Positions 55,130 through 64,000 of a stretch of 64,000 nt of DNA are shown here, one piece after another. The notes under the pieces were generated by a model that was given only the letters and a program-made list of their open reading frames with translations, made no database searches and was not told the origin of the DNA. The position numbers and the translations under genes are program-made. Source of the DNA: Peromyscus leucopus (Eukaryota; Chordata; Mammalia; Rodentia; Cricetidae); assembly GCF_004664715.2 (NCBI RefSeq), contig NC_051071.1, forward strand, positions 62,001-126,000, written 5' to 3'. Within the stretch, counting starts at the first letter, position 1; each line of letters opens with the position of its first letter.

Positions 55130-55430
55130 TTCATTTTATGTATTTATACCTAATCCTATCCCACCAAGATCTTCTGCATATGGCAATTTTGAGACATGGC
55201 ACAGAATATAACGAGATGACATGAGGCAGACTTTGACAAACACTGTCTGTCAGATGCTGTTTTTGACGGATTCTCTGTCCCCAGGAGGACGATTGGTTTT
55301 CTGATGCAAAAACAACCCCGTGACTCATGTCACTAAATATCAGCTGTCACCCTCAGCTTGGAGAAAGCCATCGCTCAAGTATCTTGGCAATAAGAATGGC
55401 CATTATGTGGCTCTGCATAACTTTTTTTTA
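55130..55430. other. Unique AT-rich block, possible conserved element
   Basis: No repeat recognised. It contains an AP-1-type CCGTGACTCATGTCAC (about 55317), GACATGAGGCAGACTTTGAC and an AT-rich end. Base composition differs from its surroundings. Confidence 0.25.
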
Positions 55431-55738
55431 AAGGGAAAAAAAGAAAACATTTTGTTCAGTAATTGCTCCTGAGTGGGGCCCGGCTTGCCAGGGGTTTAGT
55501 GGCTGGGCGATTTGGCACAGGTGCAGCAGTGAGGACCAGCCAGCACGGAGACGGATGCTCTCTGAGGCACAAGGCCAGCTGAACAACCAGAAGGGACTCT
55601 GAAGACTGTCTGGTTAAAGGGTCTCATCTTGTGTGAGCATCACAGCCTGGACTCTGGACGCTGTTGGGAGAAATGGCCAATGTGAGTCGTTTGAGGCCAC
55701 TACAGGCTACAATGGCAGTGTTTATAGCATGCTCTCTG

Positions 55739-55762
55739 TCTCTGTCTCTGTCTCTGTCTCTG

Positions 55763-55811
<49 letters not shown>
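55739..55811. repeat. (CTGTCT)n(TC)n compound microsatellite
   Basis: About eight CTGTCT units then about 14 TC units. Frames of alternating Ser/Val or Arg/Asp here are artefacts. Confidence 0.97.
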
Positions 55812-55814
<3 letters not shown>

Positions 55815-55869
55815 GCACAGAGGCTGACTTTAGATATTTTCCTCTGCCACTCTCCAGCTCCTCTTCCTC

Positions 55870-56115
55870 TTCTTCTTCTTTTTAAAGATTTATTTATTTT
55901 TATTTTATATGTATGAATGTTGTCTGAATGTATGCATGGGCACCATGTACACACAGGCAGTATCTGCAGAGGCTAGAAGAGGGTGTTAGATCCTCTGGAA
56001 CCAGAGTTACAGATGGTTGTAAATAGTCAGCTGTGGGGGTACTGAGAACTGAACCTGGGTCCCCCCTGGAAGAGAAACCCCTGCTCTTAACCTTGAACCA
56101 TTTCTCTAAGCAGCT
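55870..56115 (-). mobile_element. B3 SINE
   Basis: Antisense: AAAGATTTATTTATTTTTAT, GCAGAGGCTAGAAGAGGGTG, GATCCTCTGGAACCAGAGTT, TGAGAACTGAACCTGGGTCC and CCTTGAACCATTTCTCTAAG. Confidence 0.9.
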
Positions 56116-56116
56116 T

Positions 56117-56240
56117 CTTCTTATTCATCTTCTTCTTCTCCTTCTCCTCCTCCTCTTCCTCCTCCTTCTTCTTCTCCTTCTCTTCCTTCTCCCTCTTCCT
56201 CTTCTTTTTCTCCTCCTCCTCCCCCTCCTCCTCTGTCTCT
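56117..56240. repeat. (CTT)n/(CCT)n pyrimidine tract
   Basis: About 120 bases almost wholly C/T, mixed CTT, CTC and CCT triplets. It produces a poly-Leu frame that is an artefact. Confidence 0.93.
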
Positions 56241-57400
56241 TTCATTTATTCTTTGTCAGTTCCATACATTGATCATATCTACTCCCAATTCTACCCTTAC
56301 CCTGACACCCTCTAAAGCGTCCTCTCCCATCTTCCTGCTCTTCACCCATTTTTGGTAACCCACTGAGTCTGATTCCTGCTGCTGGTTGGAATGTCGACTG
56401 ACCTCGTTGACTTATCTCATGGAGGTTATCACAGCTGCAGTGAGTTCTGTGGGCAGTGGCCATACATGTCCCAGTGACAGCATTTCACAGTGCTCTTTCC
56501 CATCCTCTAGACCTTACATCCTTCCTGCCCCTCTCTGTATTATTAACCAAGCCTTTTTTTTTTTTTTTTTTTTTTGGTGGAGTTGCTATAAATACTCCAT
56601 CTAGGGCTCAGTCATTTATTCTCAGCACCTTGATCAGTTATCAACTTCTACATTAGTAGCTGTCTACTACAGAAAAAGACTTCTCTGGCCAAGGTTGAGA
56701 GCAGCAATAATCTATGGATATAAGCACAAGTATTTAGAAGGTAGTTCGACAACATGCCCAGATAATAAAGACAACAGTAATAGATTCTCCCCTATCTTAT
56801 GGCCTTCCCAGCCATGAGCTTTGACCTGGTTTACAGTGTCAGGTATGAACTCCCTGCTGCAGAACAGGCTTCAGATCAACTCAGAAGACGGTTGTTGGTT
56901 ACTTTCGTAACCTTCATGCCACTACTAACCAGAGGGCACATTTTACCTGTCGGGTCAGTCATGTGGCATTCATAGCTCACTTCTGGGTAAGACCACTGAT
57001 AACTTTTCTCACCCAATAGCCTGATTAGAAAGCTTCCAGAAGTATGAAACCTAGCCAGTAGGGAGGGAAATATTTTTAGGTCAACTCTGGCTTGATTTCC
57101 TATGTCCTGCCACAAAAGTGTGTCTTCAGCAATAGGGTCTTCACATCAAGCTACGGTGGGTAACCATGAGCAATGGCAATAGCCTGTGCTGTTTGTGGAG
57201 CCTTTGGGACCAATAGCTCATAAGGAGATAGCCAATACCTGACACTGAGATTTTTATTTAATTATGGCCTTGCCTACCAGTGACATATCCTCCAACAAGG
57301 CCACCTAGCCTCTTCCTAATCCCTCTCAAGTAGTGTCACTCCTTGATGATGAAGCAGTCAAATATATGAGCCCATGGGGGCCTTTCTTGTTCAGATCACC
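56241..57400 (+). mobile_element. Rodent L1 3' UTR (Lx-type)
   Basis: CCATACATTGATCATATCTA, GGTAGTTCGACAACATGCCC, TTATGGCCTTCCCAGCCATG, CATGCCACTACTAACCAGAG, GTGTCTTCAGCAATAGGGTC, CCTCCAACAAGGCCACCTAG and CAAATATATGAGCCCATGGG follow the order of rodent L1 3' UTRs. ORF2 is absent. A 20-plus T run at 56552-56575 may be a later insertion scar. Confidence 0.8.
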
Positions 57401-57401
57401 A

Positions 57402-57525
57402 CACCCTGGTTATCCCGGAACTCGCTCTGCAGACCAGGCTGGCTGGCCTCAAACTCAGAGGTCCACCTACATCTGCCTCCTGAGTGCTGGGATTAAAGGC
57501 ATGCACAGCCACCACCTAGTTCACA
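57402..57525 (-). mobile_element. B1 SINE fragment
   Basis: CAGACCAGGCTGGCTGGCCT, CTGAGTGCTGGGATTAAAGG and CATGCACAGCCACCACCTAG, antisense. Confidence 0.82.
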
Positions 57526-57534
57526 TGTCCTTTT

Positions 57535-57757
57535 TCTTTAAAAAAATAGATTTTATTTTTAAATTTTTGACTAGGAGTAGATGTATGTGACTATGCTCCT
57601 CTGTGTGTGTATATGTACACAGGTGCCCAGAGAGTCCAGAAGAGGGTGTTGGATCCCCTGGAGTTGGAGTTACAGGTGGTTGTGAGTTACCTGACTTCTC
57701 GGTCCTCTTGCAAGAGCAGCACATGCTCTTAACCACTGAACCATCTCTCCAGTTCCT
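57535..57757 (-). mobile_element. B3 SINE
   Basis: Antisense: AGAAGAGGGTGTTGGATCCC, CTGGAGTTGGAGTTACAGGT, GGTCCTCTTGCAAGAGCAGC and CCACTGAACCATCTCTCCAG. Confidence 0.9.
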
Positions 57758-57759
57758 GA

Positions 57760-58689
57760 ACCACATGGTTTCCAGGCAGGATAGAAAGATAGGGAAGATG
57801 ATAGGGACATGGGAAGGAAGAAGAGCCTCTCCCTCGGAGTCTGGTGGAAGCCTCATCTGAGTCAAGAATTCCAGCACAGCCATGAAGGCTGCGGGGCAGA
57901 GAGGCAGCGTTCCTTCCTTATATAGATATTTTATGTTAAAACAGCAAGGAAGCAGACTCGCAGTCTGAACGAATGTGACCCTGGGCAGGACTCATTTCTT
58001 CCCTAGATGTTTCTGGGACTGTCAAATGAGACTGTTAACCTTGTTTACAGTGGAGATATCCTACCTTCTGGCATCCCAGAGAGCTAGAGGTTTACTTTAC
58101 TCGCCCTGACTTGTCAAAAGCCCTCCAGGATCCACCCATGATCTCACTTAGGCTCCTCAATAACTCTGATGGGAACAGCAACCATCATCAGGCTATATAT
58201 GACCACTGTAAAAATAACGAAGTGGGACTCTGTCTTTGAAAAGCCCACACCATGACTCTATGGGCTCAGCAACTCTGGGGACCTCCTATCAGTGGGACCA
58301 TGGTCTGTCCTTCATGATTGGATGGCTTCACCTAGCACAATGTCCATGGTGTCCAACCATGTGGCCTATGCAGTGTTGCTGGAGTTTTATTTCTTGTAAA
58401 TCAGATACTCTTTGTTCTGAGTCTGTTTGCTCACAGCTCTGAGAGCCACTGCTTAGCTTCTGGGAGGGATGGTCCCATGTGAGGCGGCAGTTTTGATGCT
58501 GAGTTTTTCCTTTGTCCTGAGGTGATTCTCTGACATGCTCCAGAAATCTCTGTTCCTCACGCCCTGTATGCTCTGCTTGGGAACCCGGAGACCCCTGCCC
58601 TCCCTTCTGAGTCCTGGGCCCACAGTGGCTGATGCTCAGCAAGGCTCTCATTCTCCTAGCTGTACATGGACTTACAAAGCGTGGAGCTG
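57760..58689. other. Unassigned sequence
   Basis: Nothing recognised apart from a weak L1-like flavour at 58250-58440 (CCATGGTCTGTCC, GTAAATCAGATACTC). Confidence 0.4.
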
Positions 58690-58800
58690 GCCAAGTGTGA
58701 TGGTTTGTGCTTGCACTGGGGAAGGCTGAGGCAGGAGGGTTGTGAGTTCAAGGCTAGTCTGGGCAATATATAGAGGCCCTTTCTCAAATCGCTCTCTTCC
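58690..58800 (+). mobile_element. Degenerate B1-like SINE
   Basis: AAGTGTGATGGTTTGTGCTT, GGAAGGCTGAGGCAGGAGGG and GAGTTCAAGGCTAGTCTGGG follow plus-strand B1/PB1. Confidence 0.6.
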
Positions 58801-58969
58801 AAAAGTTAGGTTTCATAAGGCCTCACATTGGCATATTCATCAAACTGTGGACTGATCTGAGGCCAAGATGGAGAGACAGAGGAGCATCCTTCGACCTTAA
58901 CTTTCTACCTCCATTCTGGACACATTTGGCCAGACCTGTATTGGTACCTCTACAACAGAGGAAAACACT

Positions 58970-59290
58970 GTGCTTTGGATAATGTCCCCAGAGGCCATTT
59001 GTTAAAGGCAGGGTCTCTAGCTTGTGGCACTATTGGGAGGTGATGGAATCAGACCACTGGCCTTGAAGGGGTATTTGGGTCCCTCCCTTTCTTTTCTCTG
59101 CTTCCTGGCTGCCCGGATGTGAGCGACCTCCTCTACCGTATGCTTCCTCCTTGACAAACTAGACTTTCACAGGCCCAAAGCACTCAGCTAACAGACTATG
59201 ACCCTCTTAAACACGAGCCTAGACAAACCCTTTTCTGCTCCTAAGGTGATTGTCTCAGGTGTTCTGTAGCAGGGACAGAAAGCTGGTGTA
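58970..59290 (+). mobile_element. MaLR-like repeat
   Basis: GGATAATGTCCCCAGAGGCC, GGCACTATTGGGAGGTGATG, GCTTCCTGGCTGCC and GTGATTGTCTCAGGTGTTCT are in order. Confidence 0.65.
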
Positions 59291-59506
59291 CACAAAGAGA
59301 GACTATGTCTCTGTGACCAATGTTTCCACACCATCTCTGACCTCCACATCTCTGAATTCTGCTTTTTTTTTTTTTCTTCCTTCTTCTGGCATGGATGGCA
59401 GAGCTAGCAGCTGGGGCAGGTCCCTGTCTGTGGGACTGTCCCTTCTGTCTGCTACCACTACCCCAGTCTGGTCCTGAATGTTGAGAGGATGTTAAGATGG
59501 TGTCAT

Positions 59507-59695
59507 TGTTATAGGGGTGGGCACCAGGTCCTTATGCCTGGAACAAAGAATTAGACTAGAGACAGATCTTAAGAAGAGGAGGAAAAGGCTCTTCTGAGAA
59601 TGGGAGGTTCTTAATGAGATGCTTAACCCCGCCTACTCCTTTACAGGTCATTTGCATAGCACTGCCTCCTCCTATAATTGTATCTTTTCCCACAC
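59507..59695 (-). mobile_element. LTR-like sequence, antisense, with octamer motif
   Basis: On the minus strand it contains ATGCAAAT (octamer) then GGAGTAGGCGGGG, and ends CACCCCTATAACA, a plausible U3-to-U5 order. GTGGGCACCAGGTCCTTATG on the plus strand looks familiar from rodent ERVs. The other boundary and a target duplication were not found. Confidence 0.35.
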
Positions 59696-60560
59696 ATGCA
59701 TGTGCTATCCTTTACCATGGGGCCCCGGTGGGGAGGCATCTTTGTTAATTTGCACAATGCAGTGGAGGTGTGTGACGCCTTCCAGCCCTTAGCCTTTTCC
59801 AGCTCTGACTTGGTTCTTGGATGCTGGCCTGTGACTGTGTCTGGCCGTGTCCACCTGCGCCTTCGCTTTTTCCATCTGCTCAGTGAGAGGTGGTGGCAAA
59901 GCCCAGACAGAGCAGCAAAGGCACAAGCTCTGTTGTCACGCTTTCCCGGACTCTGCTGCTGCCATTCTGGGATGCAGGCCCCAGCACTGCTCCCCTTCCC
60001 CTTCAAAGCAACAAAACAAAAGGGTAATACTGTAAGGCACGTTCACTCTGCTCAGCCGGTTAACTAGAATTCACCTTGTCATTTTGGCTTTGAGCTGGTC
60101 GGTTTCCAGAGCGAAGTCGGTGTCCTGATGGCTGGCACCTGATGATGTGGATGCTCAACCTTAAAGCCCAGCATAAGAGAGCTGGTCTGCCCCGAAGGAG
60201 GGGCCGTAGTGGCTGACGGTTGGATGGGACCTAGCTCTGCTGGCTTGGGAGCCCACAGGAGCGTGCTGCCTTCCTGCCTCCCCTTTAGAGTCTGGGGCTC
60301 GGGAGGCAGCTGGGGCCTGGCAGTCAGGGGCTAGGCTGCTGACTACCCTCCATTCCAGATGACTGGGATTCCTGTGGGTACATCACCAGGGGCAAGAGAT
60401 GCGTGGGAATAGTGCTGTTTTCCTCCTACAGACATTGTCCACTGGTCCCGTGAAGCCAACAGCTCTGCTACTCTAAGAGTTGAAAGTAGGCTGGCTTCTC
60501 CATGGGCACAGCCAGCCCCAAGAGGAGTAGAAACTGGCTGGCCGGGGCTTGAAACCTGTC
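59696..60560. other. Unassigned sequence
   Basis: A 129-codon plus-strand frame (59678-60067) has no domain I recognise. Confidence 0.45.
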
Positions 60561-60564
60561 CCCA

Positions 60565-60665
60565 CCAGGTGGCATCTGTGAGCCGCCTCCTTCAGCCTCA
60601 GTTTCTTACCTGTGAAGTGGGATGGTCACTGTTGCTGACATGTCCGGAGCGTAGTAAGGCGTCCC
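60565..60665 (+). mobile_element. MIR remnant
   Basis: CAGCCTCAGTTTCTTACCTG and GAAGTGGGATGGTCAC match the MIR core. Confidence 0.6.
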
Positions 60666-61062
60666 TAGAGAGGACCCTTCACAGAGCAGACGCCACATTC
60701 CTTAGTTTATCTTGGCCATGGATTGTTGTCCTCAGTAACAGAGGCATGCATGGGTTGGGGGGCCAGTCTGTTGCCGGCACTAGCTGGCCTGTGCGGCTGC
60801 AAGTGTGAAGAGCGGTCTCAGAGCGTGGGAATGTGACACCAACTCCACCTGAAAGAAAAACAAGTGAGTGGGCGGGATGGCAGACCCTGTTGTCCTCAGT
60901 AGCGGGGTGACTCTTGCCTCTGGGCTGTGGGTGGAGCAGTGAGCCAACTGCTGGCCTCCAGAGGCCACCACGTTCTAGCACCGAGCCTGTGAGTGTGACC
61001 TCTTGGAGAAGGGCTCTTTGCAGCTGTGTTACACTTAGACTTTAAGATAAGTATGATTCTAG

Positions 61063-61064
61063 AT

Positions 61065-61105
<41 letters not shown>

Positions 61106-61112
61106 ACGCGCG
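61063..61112. repeat. (TG)n ending in CACGCGCGC
   Basis: About 20 TG units passing into GCACGCGCGC, another alternating purine-pyrimidine tract. Confidence 0.95.
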
Positions 61113-61139
61113 CTAAGCACAGTCCTAGTGTCCAGAAAA

Positions 61140-61265
61140 GATGCTGGCGGAGGGCAGGCATACAAACGTTCAGAGGAAGCAGTATGACCGTAGCCAAGGA
61201 GGCTTGCAGCCTCTGGGAGCTGGAAGAGGCAGGAAGGACTGTCCTCTGAAGCCCTTGAGGGCATG
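61140..61265 (+). mobile_element. MaLR LTR fragment
   Basis: CCTCTGGGAGCTGGAAGAGG and CAGGAAGGACTGTCCTCTGA resemble the middle of the MLT1-like LTR at 51085-51415. Confidence 0.45.
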
Positions 61266-61744
61266 GATACTCATACTTCCACCTCAGATTTCTGCCTCCA
61301 ACACTGTGGGGGGGATTTGTGTTGATTGAGGCCCCGCCAACCCAGTGTTCAGGTCTTCATTACGCTACCCAGGCAGCTTTGAGGGGTGTCTTCCTACAGC
61401 TTGTAGGGGAGAGAAAGGGTCCCCCAGGGAGATGTCCTCTCACAGGAACATTCCTGAAGACAGTGACTTGTCTAAGTATAGCATGGAGACTTCAGTGCTA
61501 GCTCCAGGGTGGGGTGGGCACTGGCTCTAGAGGCTGCCAGCCAGTCATCAGGGAATGGCCCAGCCAGTCCTCCAGACTCCTGTAGCACAGACCTCTCCAC
61601 AAACTTCAACTTGATTGCTTTTGTGATGCCCGCATGCTATGTTCCACAAGACATTATCACACCAGGAGAGGCCACTTGCCTGGGGACCAGTAGTGAGCCA
61701 TCTGAGTGGGGTCTGGTATCTAGATCCCCCCCCCCCACGTCATC

Positions 61745-61850
61745 CTCCCTTCTGTAACCTTGAGCAGGGCCCTCAAGTCAGTTCACTGGGACCAGCTTCG
61801 TGACCTTGTCTGAGCCTCAGTTTCCCTCCATGCACAGAGGCCCTAGCTTG
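61745..61850 (+). mobile_element. MIR remnant
   Basis: GACCTTGTCTGAGCCTCAGT followed by TTCCCTCCATG matches the MIR core. A run of 12 C lies just before at 61726-61737. Confidence 0.55.
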
Positions 61851-62873
61851 GCCTTGAGCCTACAACTCTCCCTGGGAGGGCTATTCATGGGCCAGATTTG
61901 GGCCTTTCTTCCATCACCTCCAGAACCTGACCTGAAGAGAGACCCTTGACCTCATGCTGAGACCCAGCACTGCTGACCCCTCTGTGGATGCTGGAGCTCC
62001 TCAGGGTTCCATGAGGGCTGAGTGGGGGCCGAACCAGCTGCTGGTCACATGATCAGGGAGGATGGGACCACTGAAGCAGAATGGGCATGGCCAGTAATGA
62101 ATCATCGGGGCCACACACACGGCACAGACTGGGAAGGCTCCTGCATCTCTGAGAGAGCTGGGTGGTTCCAGACACTTGGTCGAAAGACAGCCCATCAGCA
62201 GCCCTGGGGTTCTGCACACTGGATGGGTTATGGTTCAGAGGTGGGTTCCAGGGCAGGCCTACCTTCCCTGGTGGCTCTGAGGAGGTGAGCACCAGGGCTA
62301 TGAGCTAGCTGCCTTGCCTGCCTGGTCACCTGTAGGATTACGATTCTGAGTGATGGTGAGACCTCAGACTCAGCTCGGCAACGTGGAGTCCAGGGTCTCC
62401 CTGATGGAGCCTGCAAGGGTGTGAGAGCAAATTAGGCCGGCCCCTCCCCTGCTCAGGTACTGTCAGGCTGATGGCGGAGCCTGTGAGTATGGCAGGGACC
62501 AGCTGATGGGAGGAATGCCAGAGGGCCTTTAGTCAGAGCCTCTGTCTAGCCACCCGCTAAGCACCATGACTCATCCCTAGTCCTAAGTATTGGAGGCAGG
62601 GGAATGGGAGGAGGGCAAAGGCAGCCTCCCTGCTCTGGCTGTCTCCTCCCCATTGTGCCCCTATTTATGATTTGAGATGCGCCGCGTTTGTGTTGCCAGC
62701 AAAAGAAAAGAATCCACTAGAATGAACAACAGTCACCTCCAGGATCTTCTCCAGCCTCTATGGGGCACAGGGTGAAGGCCGGGGCTGGACCTGCTTCCAG
62801 TGCCCAGCACACCCTCCTGGGTGTGTCCTGGCCTTGGATACAGGAGCAGCAGTAGTTAGTCATTTGTTAAAAG

Positions 62874-62876
<3 letters not shown>
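61851..62876. other. Unassigned sequence
   Basis: No gene or repeat recognised. Confidence 0.45.
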
Positions 62877-62921
<45 letters not shown>

Positions 62922-62941
62922 CCCCCCCCTCTCTCTCTCTG
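62877..62941. repeat. (TC)n microsatellite, interrupted
   Basis: About 20 TC units, a CCTCTCCCCCCCC break, then more TC. Confidence 0.97.
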
Positions 62942-63235
62942 ACTCATATTCACCTATGGGTGCACACATGGAGGCCAAAGGCTGACATCACGTGTCTTCC
63001 TCTGTTGCTCTCTATCTTATTATTTTTTTGAGGCAGGGTCTCTCATTGAACTTGACCTGGAGCTTGTTGTTTCTGCTAGCCTGGCTGGCAATGCCCCCGT
63101 CTCCACACCCAGGGCTGGGTTGTGGGTGTGTGCTGCCACACCTAGCTTTCTACATGGGTGCTGGGGATCCAAGCTCCGGTCCTTACGCTTGCACAGTGAG
63201 CACTTTGCCCGCTGAGGCATCTCCCCGGACTCTGC
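62942..63235 (-). mobile_element. B4 SINE
   Basis: Antisense B4: ACACATGGAGGCCAAAGGCT, TTGAGGCAGGGTCTCTCATT, CTAGCCTGGCTGGC, TCTACATGGGTGCTGGGGAT, GTCCTTACGCTTGCACAGTG and CCGCTGAGGCATCTCCCCGG. Confidence 0.88.
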
Positions 63236-63934
63236 AGTTTATTTTTTGTAGGCAAGGCCTCCTCTTTTTACCAAGGGTGGAGTGAAGCAAGAGAGACATC
63301 CAGGGCTCCAAATGCAAGGACAGCCCATTTCAGCATCCCATCACTGTGACGAAACACCCGAGAAGCCAGCATGGCCCATTTCAGCATCCCATCCCTGTGT
63401 TCTGCAGTCTCAAGCCTATCCACCCAGAAAACTTTTCTTTGCTTATATCGTGGGCTACTTTTCTGGTCTAGGTTTTCTTCGTGTGCTGCTGGAGCATATG
63501 CCCATTGGATGCCATGTCCCTCTCATACCATTCTGAGGACTGAGCACAGGTCACTCAGGAACAGCCTCTGCTTGTCCACACTGACTCTGATACTGTTTCC
63601 TTCTTACCACGCATGCTCGGCAGCTTTCTCCGTGGCTTTGTCTTGGCTCCGTCTTTTCTCTCCAGGTTCCTTCCTTGTGCTCACTCACCCTCTGCTGTCT
63701 CGAGGTCTCTGAGTTCTGCATGAGTCCCAGCATGGAGAGAGGCCATGCCGCCCTTTGCTTGTCTCTGTCTCCCCTTAAGTCGTGGCGTGGAGAGGCTTTG
63801 GCATTTTTGGTTTCTTCTCGAGGAGGAGAGCTGTGGATGACATTTCTCTGTGCCTCACAAACACCTCCTCTGGTGTCATCTTTTTCTTCTCTCCCTCTGG
63901 TGAGTGGCTTTTTCTTCCTCTCTTGCTTCTTTAC

Positions 63935-64000
63935 ATCTGTCTTAGTTGGGTTTCTATGGCTGTGATAAACATCATGACAAAAAAGAAAGGGATACTTTCG
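63935..64000 (-). mobile_element. Start of a rodent LTR-like repeat, cut by the window end
   Basis: TGTCTTAGTTGGGTTTCTAT and GGCTGTGATAAACATCATGA are the first bases, on the reverse strand, of the family seen at 10270-10624. Confidence 0.75.

Noticed and set aside
55633..55885. Ser/Leu or Ser/Val repeat protein frames, and Arg/Asp frames opposite
   Set aside because: Direct translation of the (CTGTCT)n and (TC)n microsatellites.
56033..56272. Poly-leucine membrane-like peptide
   Set aside because: Translation of the CTT/CTC pyrimidine tract.

Overview
The window is nuclear DNA from a muroid rodent. It is dense in B1, B3/B2-type, B4 and ID-like SINEs, rodent L1 3' ends, MaLR-type LTR fragments and CA/TG microsatellites, all typical of mouse, rat, hamster and vole genomes. 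Several LTR groups, and B1 copies containing 'TTTGCGCCTTTCCTGG', look more like Cricetidae (hamster, vole, deer mouse) than Mus; that part is inference. I found no intact multi-exon host gene, CpG island or RNA gene. The longest open frames (239 and 222 codons) resemble no protein I know and sit in low-conservation sequence. I read the window as intergenic or deep intronic. Repeat family names come from memory of consensus sequences, and several are approximate.

Layout. 0-8 kb: a processed Tmsb4x retrocopy with an uninterrupted 44-codon frame; a very degenerate 15-bp minisatellite split by a solo LTR and an MaLR-like repeat. 8-20 kb: SINEs, microsatellites, a 31-bp minisatellite, a solo LTR, an L1 3' end and older L1-like remnants. 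20-30 kb: a rearranged endogenous retrovirus (ERV) fragment whose two ends are both U3 termini, and three more LTRs, one with a perfect 6-bp target duplication. 30-36 kb: AT-rich possibly conserved sequence, degenerate tetranucleotide arrays, another solo LTR and a 37-bp minisatellite. 36.9-39.6 kb: a two-LTR non-autonomous provirus with a perfect 6-bp target duplication. 40-55 kb: LTRs, MaLR fragments, SINE pairs and microsatellites. 55-64 kb: a possible conserved block, a rodent L1 3' end of about 1.1 kb, SINEs, MIR and simple repeats.

The standout is the 36.9-39.6 kb provirus. Between its LTRs lies a segment of spliced host mRNA resembling Tgfbr1 (TGF-beta receptor type I). It has 5' UTR, the exon-1 signal-peptide region joined directly to exon 4, and the start of the kinase domain including the glycine loop and the ATP-binding lysine. 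A 76-codon frame is open across the join. The segment keeps the mRNA 5' end and lacks the 3' end, the reverse of usual L1 retrocopies, so retroviral capture of a host transcript is the favoured but unproven explanation.
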